From NCBI RefSeq assembly GCF_022807995.1, contig NZ_CP094351.1, positions 3,069,001 to 3,133,000 of the forward strand: a stretch of 64,000 bases of DNA, read 5' to 3'. This DNA comes from Pseudomonas orientalis. Its GTDB lineage: Bacteria > Pseudomonadota > Gammaproteobacteria > Pseudomonadales > Pseudomonadaceae. Numbering within the stretch: the first letter of the stretch is position 1; each line of letters opens with the position of its first letter. Under the pieces are notes generated by a model. It worked only from the letters and a program-made list of their open reading frames with translations. It had not been told where the DNA came from and ran no database searches. Positions 15,433-23,110 of the stretch are shown here, in pieces. A program made the translations under genes and the position numbers.

Positions 15433-16197
15433 ATGCATGTCTTGTTCTGCAGTTACGGAAATGACTCCATCGCCCTGATCCAGTGGGCGCATGAGCGCGG
15501 GCTGAAGGATGTGACCTGCCTCTACTCCGACACTGGCTGGTCCGCAAGCTGGTGGAACGAACGTGTAGCCAGGGGTGAAGCGCTGGCTCATGGCTACGGG
15601 TTCGCCACGGCCCGCACGAAGTCGGAGGGGATGCTTGAACTAGTCAAGCGGAAACGTGGATGGCCAGGCGCCGGCGGACAAGGCCAATTCTGCACCGCAG
15701 AGTTAAAAGTGATCCCAGCATTGGGTTGGCTCAATTCCAACGATCCAGACAAAGAGGCCACGGCAATGACCGGCGTGAGGCGCTGCGAGAGTAGGCACCG
15801 TTCGGACGCAGAGGAACACATCATGGAATCAGAGCGACATGCCGGCCGGGAACTATGGCAGCCCCTAGTGCGGCACGACAATGCGATGCGTGACGCCCTA
15901 CTCCATCGTGCAGGTTTCGAGGTGCTACCTCACCGGTCGCTTGAGTGCTACCCGTGCATCAACGCGAATATCGACGACATCAGGTTGCTTTCCGAGGACC
16001 GGATAAAATTGATAGACATGACCGAGAGAGACCTGGGCCTCACCAAGAAAGGAAAGCCTCGAGTGATGTTTCGCACAGCTCGCAGGAAAGGTGCCGTTGG
16101 CATCCGCGCGGTTGTGACGTGGGCCGCCGCGCCCAGGCCGCGCGATCAGATGGAAATGTTCCAAGCCGAGTGCGACTCTGGCTATTGCGGCGGATGA
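15433..16197 (+). CDS. PAPS reductase-like ATP-pyrophosphatase domain protein
   Basis: A 254-aa protein of the adenine nucleotide alpha-hydrolase (PP-loop) superfamily. The N-terminal strand-loop HVLFCSYGNDSIALI corresponds to the SGGKDS PP-loop in variant form, followed by VTCLYSDTGWSASWWNER. Cysteine motifs FCTAELK and ECYPCIN may bind zinc or an Fe-S cluster, as in phage and DndC-type PAPS reductase relatives. It is encoded three genes upstream of the DNA methyltransferase, so a role in phage nucleic-acid modification or defence evasion is plausible, though cysteine metabolism cannot be excluded. Confidence 0.8.
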   Translation: MHVLFCSYGNDSIALIQWAHERGLKDVTCLYSDTGWSASWWNERVARGEALAHGYGFATARTKSEGMLELVKRKRGWPGAGGQGQFCTAELKVIPALGWLNSNDPDKEATAMTGVRRCESRHRSDAEEHIMESERHAGRELWQPLVRHDNAMRDALLHRAGFEVLPHRSLECYPCINANIDDIRLLSEDRIKLIDMTERDLGLTKKGKPRVMFRTARRKGAVGIRAVVTWAAAPRPRDQMEMFQAECDSGYCGG

Positions 16198-16296
16198 GCA
16201 AGACACCATCAGATGAGCAACCATCCCGGGCATTCATTTAAATATGTCCGCCGAGCAAACAAGGTCGATGCCCCCTTAAGAGGCTAAGAATTTCCT

Positions 16297-17013
16297 CTAT
16301 AAAAGCCAGTCAAGAGGTTTATAGTCACTCCTCGACCTTGCTGACTCCTCTAACTGATCAAACAGTAATCCGACAAACATCCTCAAACCGTAAATATCGT
16401 CATCAAATTCAATGTATCGTCCGTCGTAGTCCAGCTCAATATTTGTCGTATCAAACATTTTATGCGTCCACAGGCCACCAGAGTCCAAATAAACCAAACC
16501 TGATGAGTTCTTAATTATAGGATTCCGATAACAAAAATCCCCCAGACTCGATACTTTAGATTCAAACCCGAAAAGAGCGCAGACTGGATAGTAGCTTTGT
16601 CCACCTTCAAGCTTTCCTTTACCGGCCATTTTCAGGCCTTGCGGATTTTTTGGATCGAAGCATTCGATCATCCTAGAAAACTGGTCCAAAGCCCTACCAT
16701 CTACAACGCTTTTAACCTCAATAACTCTTAATACAGAGTCTATGAGATATACCCCTCGACCTGCCGTCTCCAAAATTGGAGGCATGGTTCGCTTATCATA
16801 TATAACAATATCAACTTGCACGCTCTCGGAGCCATTTTTATCCACAACAACGCCAGAGCCAACACCAAAATGAAAAGGCAAAAACTGCTGCAACAAATTA
16901 ATCACAAACGATTCTCTCAAGGCGCCCTTTTCGCCTTTATGAAGCACCCCTCTCGTAGCAGAAAACATCGCTCTTAGCTCTGCAACTCTCGCTCTGAATA
17001 TTTCTTCAAACAC
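16297..17013 (-). CDS. DUF6602-like protein, PD-(D/E)XK nuclease-type fold
   Basis: A 238-aa protein. The sequence GALRESFVINLLQQFLPFHFGVGSGVVVD, then VDIVIYD and VLRVIEVKSVVDG places an Asp and an ExK in the arrangement of restriction-type nuclease folds and matches the general DUF6602 pattern. It is AT-rich, antisense to the surrounding phage operon, and preceded by a GAGGAG Shine-Dalgarno. Probably a conversion or defence gene; active nuclease activity is inferred from the D...ExK pattern only. Confidence 0.65.
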   Translation of the reverse strand: MFEEIFRARVAELRAMFSATRGVLHKGEKGALRESFVINLLQQFLPFHFGVGSGVVVDKNGSESVQVDIVIYDKRTMPPILETAGRGVYLIDSVLRVIEVKSVVDGRALDQFSRMIECFDPKNPQGLKMAGKGKLEGGQSYYPVCALFGFESKVSSLGDFCYRNPIIKNSSGLVYLDSGGLWTHKMFDTTNIELDYDGRYIEFDDDIYGLRMFVGLLFDQLEESARSRSDYKPLDWLL

Positions 17014-17173
17014 ATGAAGCTCCTCTACCGAGATAAGTTAACAAGTCACTCAATATCACAATTCAAACTTTTGTAAGTTACTAGCAAAGCTTAAATTCGC
17101 TCCACTGCTACCTAATGTCGACTGTCGCCTCATGGTGCGTTACGCGTGCGCCAACAAAATCTCAAATCGTTAT

Positions 17174-17407
17174 CTAGATGACTCGCTCAGCAATTAGCCT
17201 TGCTCCAAGCTCACGCCCAGCAACCTGCGCCAGGCCACGGTCAACATAGGTTCGGTAACTCGCAACAACCAGCACCACCACCTCACCACCACGCTTTACC
17301 TCGACGTTGATACGCCAGGTCTCCCGGCCCTCCTCGTCCTTGTCGCGCTCCATGTAGTTCCAAACCTGAAAGCCTTCGATCTCATCGTAAATATCGTGCT
17401 TTGTCAT
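17174..17407 (-). CDS. Hypothetical small prophage protein
   Basis: A 77-aa protein, start at MTKHDIYDEIEGF. Beta-rich centre (TWRINVEVKRGGEVVVLVVASYRTYVDRG) and a helical end. Read leftward between the DUF6602-like gene and the divergent methyltransferase. GC content matches the main phage operon better than the AT-rich cassettes. Function unknown. Confidence 0.5.
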   Translation of the reverse strand: MTKHDIYDEIEGFQVWNYMERDKDEEGRETWRINVEVKRGGEVVVLVVASYRTYVDRGLAQVAGRELGARLIAERVI

Positions 17408-17450
17408 GGTCCAGCCCATCTAGAGGGAGTGGCCATCGTAGCACCACACC

Positions 17451-17477
17451 CCGGGCATGGCCCGGCAAGGATCCCCT
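17451..17477 (+). promoter_or_regulatory. Start-associated hairpin + SD before the methyltransferase
   Basis: CCGGGC-ATG-GCCCGG (17451-17465), 1 nt, AAGGA (17467-17471), 6 nt, then the ATG at 17478. Confidence 0.6.
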
Positions 17478-19523
17478 ATGTCCGCACAACATAAGAAATG
17501 CACCTTCGATTTCAAAACCCAATACGGACTCGGCTTCAACCCACAAGATGATGAAATCGTTGTCGACTTCTTCTGTGGCGGCGGCGGTGCAGGTACCGGC
17601 TTGGAAATGGGCCTGGGCCGCACGGTGAGCGTGGCGAAGAACCACAGCCCGCGAGCGATCAGCATGCATACCGTAAACCACCCAGGCGCAAAGCACTTCA
17701 CCACCGACGTGTTCGAGGGTGATCCGGATACCGAATGCGGAGGGAAGGCAGTGGGCTGGTTCCATATGTCGCCGGACTGCACGCATCACAGCCAGGCGGC
17801 CGGCGGCCAACCGCGCAAGCGAGAGATCCGCAACCTATCGTGGATCGGCCTCAAGTGGGCAGGTATGAAGCGGCCCCGGGTGATCAGCCTGGAGAACGTG
17901 AAGCAGATCCTGCAATGGGGCCGACTGATCGCCAAGCGTGACAAGGCAACCGGCCGTGTGGTGAAACTCGGCGGCGACGTTGCCGCACCTGGTGAGGTTG
18001 TGCCGGTGAGCCAGCAATTCCTGATTCCCGACCCCAAGCAGCGCGGCCGAACCTGGCGCCGCTTCGTCGCCTTGCTGCAAGGCATGGGCTATATCGTTGA
18101 ATGGAAGGTGATCAAGGCCTGCGACTTCGGCGCGCCGACCAGCCGTGAACGCCTATTCATGATCTCCCGGTGCGACGGCCAGCCGATTGTGTGGCCTGAG
18201 CCAACCCACGCCAAGAACCCCGCCAAGGGCCAGCAGAAGTGGAAAACAGCCGCTGACTGCATCGACTTCAGTGATCTGGGCAAAAGCATCTTCGGTCGCA
18301 AGAAGGACCTGGCGCCGGCCACCCTGCGCCGCGTTGCCAAGGGCATGAAGAAATTCGTCATCGATAGCGCGGCGCCATTCATTGTGCCGATCGCAAACTG
18401 GTCGGGGGAAACAGTGCAGTCTGCTGACGAGCCGCTGCGCACCGTCACCTCCTACCCCAAGGGCGGCGCCTTCAGCGTTGTCAGCCCGATCATCGCACCG
18501 GCTACACACCAAGGCAGCGACCGCATCAACGACCCGCTCGAACCGGTGCCGACTGTGACCTGCGCGAACCGCGGCGAGCTGACACTGGTCAGCCCGTTGA
18601 TGGTTGGGGCCGGTGGCCCCGAGTATTCTGGCAAACCGGTGGGCATTGACCAGCCGGTGGGCACGCTGATGACCCAGAACCACCGCGCGATCGCAGCGGC
18701 ACACCTGGTTAAGTTTCGATTCAACGACGCGGGCAAGGCGCTGGATGAGCCACTGCCGACCATCACCAGCGGCGGCAACTATCAGCGCCCGGCCGGGGCC
18801 GCTCACGCCATGGGCATCTCCACGGTGTTCATGGCCCAGATGAATGGCGGCTTCAACACCACCGACGCCAAGAGCATCGAAGACCCGATGACCACGGTGG
18901 CCAACACCGGCAGCCAGCAACAGCTGGTGGCGGCGAACTTGGTGCACTTGCGCGGCAACTGCGATGCCCGGGACGTAAATGATCCTCTGCACACCATCAG
19001 CGCCGGTGGTCAGCACCACGGGTTGGCCAGCGCATTCATGGAGCGGGCATTCGGCGGGAGCGTGGGCCAGGGCCTGGATGATCCGGCGCCGACGATCACG
19101 GCCGGCGGCGGTGGCAAGAGCTCGCTGGTATCGCTCACCCTGTCGCCGGAGCATGAAGCAGGCGCCCTACGCGTTGCCGCCTTCCTGATCAGCTACTACG
19201 GCACAGAGAACATCAGCGCCTGCGACTCGCCGGCGCCGACGATCACTACCAAGGATCGCCTGGCTATGGTCACCGTGATGGTTAAAGGCACGCCTTACGT
19301 GATCGTCGACATCTGCCTGCGGATGCTGAAGCCGTCCGAACTCTACAAGGCCCAGGGCTTCCCATCCGACTACATCATCAGCCACGGCGCCGACGGCAAG
19401 CCATTCACCAAGACCCAGCAGGTGCACATGTGCGGCAACAGCGTCAGCCCGCCGCCGATGGCTGCGCTGGCATGGGCCAACGACCCGTGGCGCGCCGAAG
19501 AACGCCAAGCGCACGCCGCATAA
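17478..19523 (+). CDS. Phage DNA (cytosine-5)-methyltransferase with repeat-rich target region
   Basis: A 681-aa C5-methyltransferase. Motif I is VDFFCGGGGAGTGLEMG (about 29-45), motif IV SPDCTHHS with catalytic Cys101 (PDC instead of the usual PPC), motif VI LENV (138-141), motif VIII SRERLFMI (222-229) and motif X GNSVSPP (653-659). Between VIII and X, residues about 310-590 hold eight degenerate units built on an acidic-Pro-x-x-Thr-Ile/Val-Thr theme, making the protein much longer than simple Dcm enzymes. It probably protects phage DNA from host restriction. It carries the hairpin/SD leader. Start chosen by SD spacing. Confidence 0.92.
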   Translation: MSAQHKKCTFDFKTQYGLGFNPQDDEIVVDFFCGGGGAGTGLEMGLGRTVSVAKNHSPRAISMHTVNHPGAKHFTTDVFEGDPDTECGGKAVGWFHMSPDCTHHSQAAGGQPRKREIRNLSWIGLKWAGMKRPRVISLENVKQILQWGRLIAKRDKATGRVVKLGGDVAAPGEVVPVSQQFLIPDPKQRGRTWRRFVALLQGMGYIVEWKVIKACDFGAPTSRERLFMISRCDGQPIVWPEPTHAKNPAKGQQKWKTAADCIDFSDLGKSIFGRKKDLAPATLRRVAKGMKKFVIDSAAPFIVPIANWSGETVQSADEPLRTVTSYPKGGAFSVVSPIIAPATHQGSDRINDPLEPVPTVTCANRGELTLVSPLMVGAGGPEYSGKPVGIDQPVGTLMTQNHRAIAAAHLVKFRFNDAGKALDEPLPTITSGGNYQRPAGAAHAMGISTVFMAQMNGGFNTTDAKSIEDPMTTVANTGSQQQLVAANLVHLRGNCDARDVNDPLHTISAGGQHHGLASAFMERAFGGSVGQGLDDPAPTITAGGGGKSSLVSLTLSPEHEAGALRVAAFLISYYGTENISACDSPAPTITTKDRLAMVTVMVKGTPYVIVDICLRMLKPSELYKAQGFPSDYIISHGADGKPFTKTQQVHMCGNSVSPPPMAALAWANDPWRAEERQAHAA

Positions 19524-19538
19524 CTTCCCCACTCCACC

Positions 19539-19568
19539 GCCCAGGCATGGCCAGGCAAGGACGCTCCC
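19539..19568 (+). promoter_or_regulatory. Start-associated hairpin + SD
   Basis: GGC-ATG-GCC core (19544-19552), same ATG loop as the methyltransferase leader, AAGGA (19557-19561), 7 nt, then the ATG at 19569. Confidence 0.4.
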
Positions 19569-19799
19569 ATGCTCACAGAACACCGATCCAGCAACATCGA
19601 GATGGTCAGCGTGGCGCATAGTGATCGAACTGTCCGTTGGCTTCACGCGCCAGTGGCGCGAGAAGCTGACGGACATCAAGATCGACAACACCATGCGCAG
19701 GAAAAGCTAGGGGCCATCCTGACCAAGCAAGTAACATTCGCATGCGAACTAGATCGCCAAGAAAGAGACTTTCCCGCTGAATATTCGCCAAGAAGTTAA
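19569..19799 (+). CDS. Small prophage ORF of uncertain frame
   Basis: The leader predicts a start here and the frame gives 76 aa (MLTEHRSSNIEMVSVAHS onward). After about 18 residues it looks less natural, while the +1 frame from GTG 19621 reads VIELSVGFTRQWREKLTDIK and ends at 19710, which looks like genuine protein. The gene may be frameshifted, or a second 29-aa gene overlaps it. Function unknown. Confidence 0.35.
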   Translation: MLTEHRSSNIEMVSVAHSDRTVRWLHAPVAREADGHQDRQHHAQEKLGAILTKQVTFACELDRQERDFPAEYSPRS

Positions 19800-19843
19800 G
19801 CCAACCTGATGGATTGGACCGACTAAGGAAAAACTGGCACAAC

Positions 19844-20227
19844 TCATCGCCCCTTGCCAAATGCATATCCAAGTGCAAGGGTAATGATTGGCATAAACAC
19901 ACTCCAAACGGCCTTAACCATATCAACAAGATCAGCAGACGTATCGCAAAAGCTGCTTGCAAATATAGCAAGGCTGGTTAAAGTACCTACAAGAAAACTC
20001 CACCTTATGGTTAGATAAACAAAAGAGTCTTTGGCAGCTTCTCCGGTGCCGATCTCCTTGGAGATTTTACTAACGACCGACTCTCCGACTGAGGTTTTCT
20101 CACTTGGCGGAGCGATTTTTACAGCTGAGTCCGCTGCAATTGAATCGCCCTCTGCACCGCTAACCACTGAAGAATCAACAGGCGCTGATGGACTTTCACG
20201 CTGAACCATGATTATGGCTCCATCCAT
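19844..20227 (-). CDS. Hypothetical membrane protein (minus-strand cassette)
   Basis: A 127-aa protein: Ser/Ala-rich soluble N-terminus of about 70 residues, then two hydrophobic segments (WSFLVGTLTSLAIFASSF and VFMPIITLALGYAFG) ending in a basic tail. Its start overlaps the 3' end of the upstream gene (20212-20556), so they form an operon. AT-rich and antisense to the phage operon. Possibly the membrane effector of a small exclusion module; not recognised. Confidence 0.6.
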   Translation of the reverse strand: MDGAIIMVQRESPSAPVDSSVVSGAEGDSIAADSAVKIAPPSEKTSVGESVVSKISKEIGTGEAAKDSFVYLTIRWSFLVGTLTSLAIFASSFCDTSADLVDMVKAVWSVFMPIITLALGYAFGKGR

Positions 20228-20556
20228 ATACTATATTCGAAGCGCCTTATATTTTTTTCAGGATTAAGCGTGGTACACAAATATGTCATCCAGATATTTT
20301 TTCCATTAAGTTTTGCAACTGAAAATGGCGTGAAAATTGAATCCCCAGATGGGCTCGTGTGATTATAACATTCAATATAATACCCATTATCAGCATTCCC
20401 GGTATATCTAGAACCACCCTCATCAAACTTAAAGGCTACGTGTACCTTATAGCCCTGGAGATCAATTTCAAATCCAAGAGCTTCTTTTAGATGTACGACT
20501 TCCGTCTTAACTACATATCGCCCATCCACCAAACTTTTAACTTTCAAGTCTGCCAT
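20212..20556 (-). CDS. Hypothetical beta-rich protein (minus-strand cassette)
   Basis: A 114-aa predicted all-beta protein (VKSLVDGRYVVKTEVVHL; FEIDLQGYKVHVAFKFDEGG; YYIECYNHTSP; FSVAKLNGKNIWMTY). No signal peptide or membrane segment. Overlaps the downstream membrane gene by 16 nt. Could be a sensor paired with that membrane protein. No family is certain. Confidence 0.6.
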   Translation of the reverse strand: MADLKVKSLVDGRYVVKTEVVHLKEALGFEIDLQGYKVHVAFKFDEGGSRYTGNADNGYYIECYNHTSPSGDSIFTPFSVAKLNGKNIWMTYLCTTLNPEKNIRRFEYSIWMEP

Positions 20557-20647
20557 CTGCTTGAAAAACCCTATATCGATATATGAAGTTTAAGGTTGCT
20601 TGCCAACCTACTTTGTGTCGGCATGTTTTATAGCATTCCTATCTTAC

Positions 20648-20797
20648 CTATGTCTCGCCTGAATTGCTGAAAAAAAGCTCATTAACAACGAGCTCCACTT
20701 CATCACTCCAAGCCCCTCGAGCTCTCCCAGTATCAACAAAGACGTACATTCCACGAACATCAACTCCAGGAATAAGTACATTTTTTGCTCTTTCCAA
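20648..20797 (-). CDS. Possible 49-aa protein or gene remnant
   Basis: TTG start with a strong GAGGGGAGAGGGG purine tract about 5 nt upstream. The peptide reads ERAKNVLIPGVDVRGMYVFVDTGRARGAWSDEVELVV and looks like part of a folded protein, so it may be a truncated copy of a longer gene. It precedes the two minus-strand cassette genes in the same direction. Confidence 0.4.
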   Translation of the reverse strand: MERAKNVLIPGVDVRGMYVFVDTGRARGAWSDEVELVVNELFFSNSGET

Positions 20798-20820
20798 TGT
20801 AACCCCTCTCCCCTCTATTC

Positions 20821-20851
20821 GCTGCCGCATTACGGCGGCCAAGGAATCGTC
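20821..20851 (+). promoter_or_regulatory. Start-associated hairpin + SD
   Basis: GCTGCCG (20821-20827) pairs with CGGCGGC (20833-20839; one G-U pair) around CATTA; 1 nt, AAGGA (20841-20845), 6 nt, then the ATG at 20852. Confidence 0.6.
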
Positions 20852-21181
20852 ATGCCTGAAAAAATTAAGCTGATCCAGCCAGCCCCGGTCGTGCGCGATG
20901 AGTACGGGATGTTTGCTCATCCCGATATGCCCGACTTCGACGAGGGAGACGGTGATAAGTGCAAGGCCTGGGTAGCCACACAGCGCTTGCAGTTGAAGAT
21001 GGTGAGCCTCGAATACCACAGCGACGAAGCGGTATCTGAGCGCTATTTCGAAGCCGGCGACCCGGACTGCAGCTACTGGGAGCCGGATCGGCCTGATGGC
21101 GAAGGCTGGTTCTGCCTGGCCATTCACGACACCGACGACGGCCCGGTTTGCTGGTGGGCGCGCAGGGAGGTTACGCCGTGA
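20852..21181 (+). CDS. Hypothetical prophage protein
   Basis: A 109-aa acidic protein (PEKIKLIQPAPVVRDEYG start; Trp/Asp-rich C-terminal half with DPDCSYWEPDRPDGEGWF). Its TGA overlaps the GTG start of the next gene. Resembles small pseudomonad phage proteins of unknown role next to ASCH-like genes. Confidence 0.65.
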   Translation: MPEKIKLIQPAPVVRDEYGMFAHPDMPDFDEGDGDKCKAWVATQRLQLKMVSLEYHSDEAVSERYFEAGDPDCSYWEPDRPDGEGWFCLAIHDTDDGPVCWWARREVTP

Positions 21182-21837
21182 GCCAGATCAAAGAACGCCC
21201 AATCCTGTTCTCGGCGCCGATGGTGCGCGCCATCCTGGAAGGCCGGAAAACGGTAACACGGCGCCCGGTGAAAGCGTCCAAGGCTCATGCCGACGGCATC
21301 ACGCTGATTGATTACGGCAAAGGTTGGTGGCCATACAACGCGTTTGGCGACTTCTCTTCTGACCATGAAGGCATGGAATACCCGATTGCGTGCCCTTATG
21401 GCAAACCCGGCGACCGCCTATGGGTGCGGGAGACATTCATCGATCTGCGCGGCACCGGTGTCGAGCATCGCCCAGACCCGAACGGCCCACTACAGCGATA
21501 CGCCTACGCTGCTGACTGCCGACCTGGGTCACACAGTGACGATGCGAGGAAAGACTTCGGCCTGAAGTACAAACCCAGCATTCACATGCCTCGCGCCGCG
21601 TGCCGCATGCTGCTGGAGATCACCGACGTGCGCGTCGAGCGGTTGCAGGACATCAGCCGCGCCGATATCAGGGCGGAAGGCCTGCTGTGTCCGCCGGAAC
21701 TCGCAAGCGATGACGTATCACCGAATTACCGCGACTGGTACCCGGCGGCATGGCGGGAGTTGTGGGAGTCCACTGGCGGCGACTGGAACGCCAACCCGTG
21801 GGTATGGGTTGTCGAGTTCAAGCGAGTGACGCCATGA
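21178..21837 (+). CDS. ASCH/PUA-like phage protein
   Basis: A 219-aa protein with GTG start and GGGAGG 6-8 nt upstream. The opening KERPILFSAPMVRAILEGRKTVTRRP and the block PYGKPGDRLWVRETF are the signature of phage ASCH/PUA-like proteins. Later AAWRELWESTGGDWNANPWVWVVEFKRV closes the fold. The domain binds RNA or modified nucleotides in known relatives; the phage function is not established. Translation is coupled to the upstream gene. Confidence 0.78.
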   Translation: MSQIKERPILFSAPMVRAILEGRKTVTRRPVKASKAHADGITLIDYGKGWWPYNAFGDFSSDHEGMEYPIACPYGKPGDRLWVRETFIDLRGTGVEHRPDPNGPLQRYAYAADCRPGSHSDDARKDFGLKYKPSIHMPRAACRMLLEITDVRVERLQDISRADIRAEGLLCPPELASDDVSPNYRDWYPAAWRELWESTGGDWNANPWVWVVEFKRVTP

Positions 21838-21935
21838 TCGCCACACTCTTGTTCGCCTACGACTTCATCTACAAGGGGCCTGGGCCATGGCTGCGAAGTC
21901 CATCCACCGCCAAGCCACCCATCATTTTTTTGTAA
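21834..21935 (+). CDS. Possible small membrane peptide (33 aa)
   Basis: ATG overlaps the stop of the ASCH-like gene (ATGA). The peptide begins with a hydrophobic IATLLFAYDFIY and ends within the 3' end of the minus-strand cassette. It may be the truncated start of a longer phage gene interrupted when the cassette inserted. Confidence 0.35.
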   Translation: MIATLLFAYDFIYKGPGPWLRSPSTAKPPIIFL

Positions 21936-22197
21936 ACATCGATCTTAGAGCAACCGAGAGCGCCGCTGCTATGAAGGAAGCGGCAATTTTCGAAGAAGAG
22001 TGAATCACATTGAGGAACTCACCGAAGGTCGTCGTCTCCGGATCAGCTTTCAGGAGAAATAGTACGATGAAGCCAAGATAGCAGCCTAGAGCACAACCCA
22101 GAAAAGCGTTCATTTCAGAGCGCGCAAAAGCTATGGAGCGTTGAGTTAACAAAGCACCACTGTGGGCGGCGCTTCTTAGCGATTCATTCAAGTTCAT
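21922..22197 (-). CDS. Hypothetical membrane protein (minus-strand cassette)
   Basis: About 91 aa if started at MNLNESLRSAAHSG (an upstream start at 22245 adds 16 residues). Two hydrophobic segments (FLGCALGCYLGFIVLFLL and KIAASFIAAALSVAL) predict a small integral membrane protein. It is antisense to the phage operon and lies directly upstream of a hairpin leader, as do the other cassettes. Function unknown; superinfection exclusion is possible. Confidence 0.55.
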   Translation of the reverse strand: MNLNESLRSAAHSGALLTQRSIAFARSEMNAFLGCALGCYLGFIVLFLLKADPETTTFGEFLNVIHSSSKIAASFIAAALSVALRSMFTKK

Positions 22198-22271
22198 AGG
22201 CTGGATCCGTCCATCAGTTCTTGGCCGAAGATAGTAATTCAACATAGACCAAATCCCAATCCCCCTACATG

Positions 22272-22304
22272 CCTGCCGGTAAGCGGCGGGCGAGGTATTC
22301 CTGC
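22272..22304 (+). promoter_or_regulatory. Start-associated hairpin + SD
   Basis: CCTGCCG (22272-22278) pairs with CGGCGGG (22284-22290; G-U at the same place as the 20821 hairpin) around GTAAG; 1 nt, GAGG (22292-22295), 9 nt, then the ATG at 22305. Confidence 0.58.
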
Positions 22305-22841
22305 ATGCCCGAATCAGAAGAAGTCACCAAACTGAAGGCTGAAATCGCCCAGCTTCGAAAGCACCTGGTCAGGCATCACCAGCTGACTGACGCGCCACTA
22401 CTCAAGAATTATGAGCCATACAAGAGCCTGAACAAGCCCACGCAGGACGACTTCAACGCGGCTCTGGATGACCTTCGTCGCAAAGGCGCCAGCATCGACG
22501 GCGACAACGCCTACAAGCGTGACCTGCTGGACTGCGTTGTCGGTGCCCTGGCCACGGGCGCACAAAACTCGAGCCCGCCACCGACCGGGCACTGGGGCCA
22601 GCGCTTCTGGGATATCGGCCGGGAGGAACGCGCCAGTAGCGAGCAACTGCTGAAAGCACTGACAGCGCTCACCCAGGTGGCGGGCGAATGCGAGCAGATC
22701 GCCAGCAACTACAGCGGCACCATCGACGGAATCTTTGAGCACGGCGGCGACGATCACGAAGATCCGAGCTGCGCGATCTTCCACCGCCTGTACTACGCCA
22801 TGTTCGACGCGCGTGCCGCAATCAAGAAAGCCACCACCTAA
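22305..22841 (+). CDS. Hypothetical coiled-coil prophage protein
   Basis: A 178-aa protein. N-terminal coiled coil (SEEVTKLKAEIAQLRKHLVRHHQ), then a helical body with CEQIASNYSGTIDGIFEHGGDD near the C-terminus. Start at 22305 fits the hairpin/SD leader. No family recognised; part of the rightward operon near excision genes. Confidence 0.62.
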   Translation: MPESEEVTKLKAEIAQLRKHLVRHHQLTDAPLLKNYEPYKSLNKPTQDDFNAALDDLRRKGASIDGDNAYKRDLLDCVVGALATGAQNSSPPPTGHWGQRFWDIGREERASSEQLLKALTALTQVAGECEQIASNYSGTIDGIFEHGGDDHEDPSCAIFHRLYYAMFDARAAIKKATT

Positions 22842-22860
22842 CCCACCTAACCCACCTTCT

Positions 22861-22886
22861 GCCGCCCAGCGCGGCAAGGACACCCC
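22861..22886 (+). promoter_or_regulatory. Start-associated hairpin + SD
   Basis: GCCGC-CCAGC-GCGGC (22861-22875), AAGGA directly following (22876-22880), 6 nt, then the ATG at 22887. Confidence 0.6.
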
Positions 22887-23108
22887 ATGTTCGCTATGAA
22901 ACTCACCCTGATTCTGCTGGGCGCTTTGCTGTACCTGGTAGGAACACTCGGCTGGTTCTTCTGGGCAGGGCCTTACCTGCTGGACACCGGCGACACCGAG
23001 GCACTGACCTACGCATTCGCCGGCACCTGCGCCTGGCTGCTGATCACCTTCGGCCTGGCAATTCACATCATCAAGACAGCGCGGCCCACTGTGGGCGGCG
23101 GGAGGTAG
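22887..23108 (+). CDS. Small membrane protein (prophage)
   Basis: A 73-aa protein with two predicted membrane spans (LILLGALLYLVGTLGWFFWAG and FAGTCAWLLITFGLAIHII) and a short basic tail. It carries the hairpin/SD leader and stops 2 nt before the excisionase start. Function unknown. Confidence 0.62.
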   Translation: MFAMKLTLILLGALLYLVGTLGWFFWAGPYLLDTGDTEALTYAFAGTCAWLLITFGLAIHIIKTARPTVGGGR

Positions 23109-23110
23109 GT

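Noticed and set aside
22629..22639. Third occurrence of CGCCAGTAGCG, the loop of the leader hairpins
   Set aside because: It lies inside a coding sequence and has no complementary flanks, so it is probably chance.
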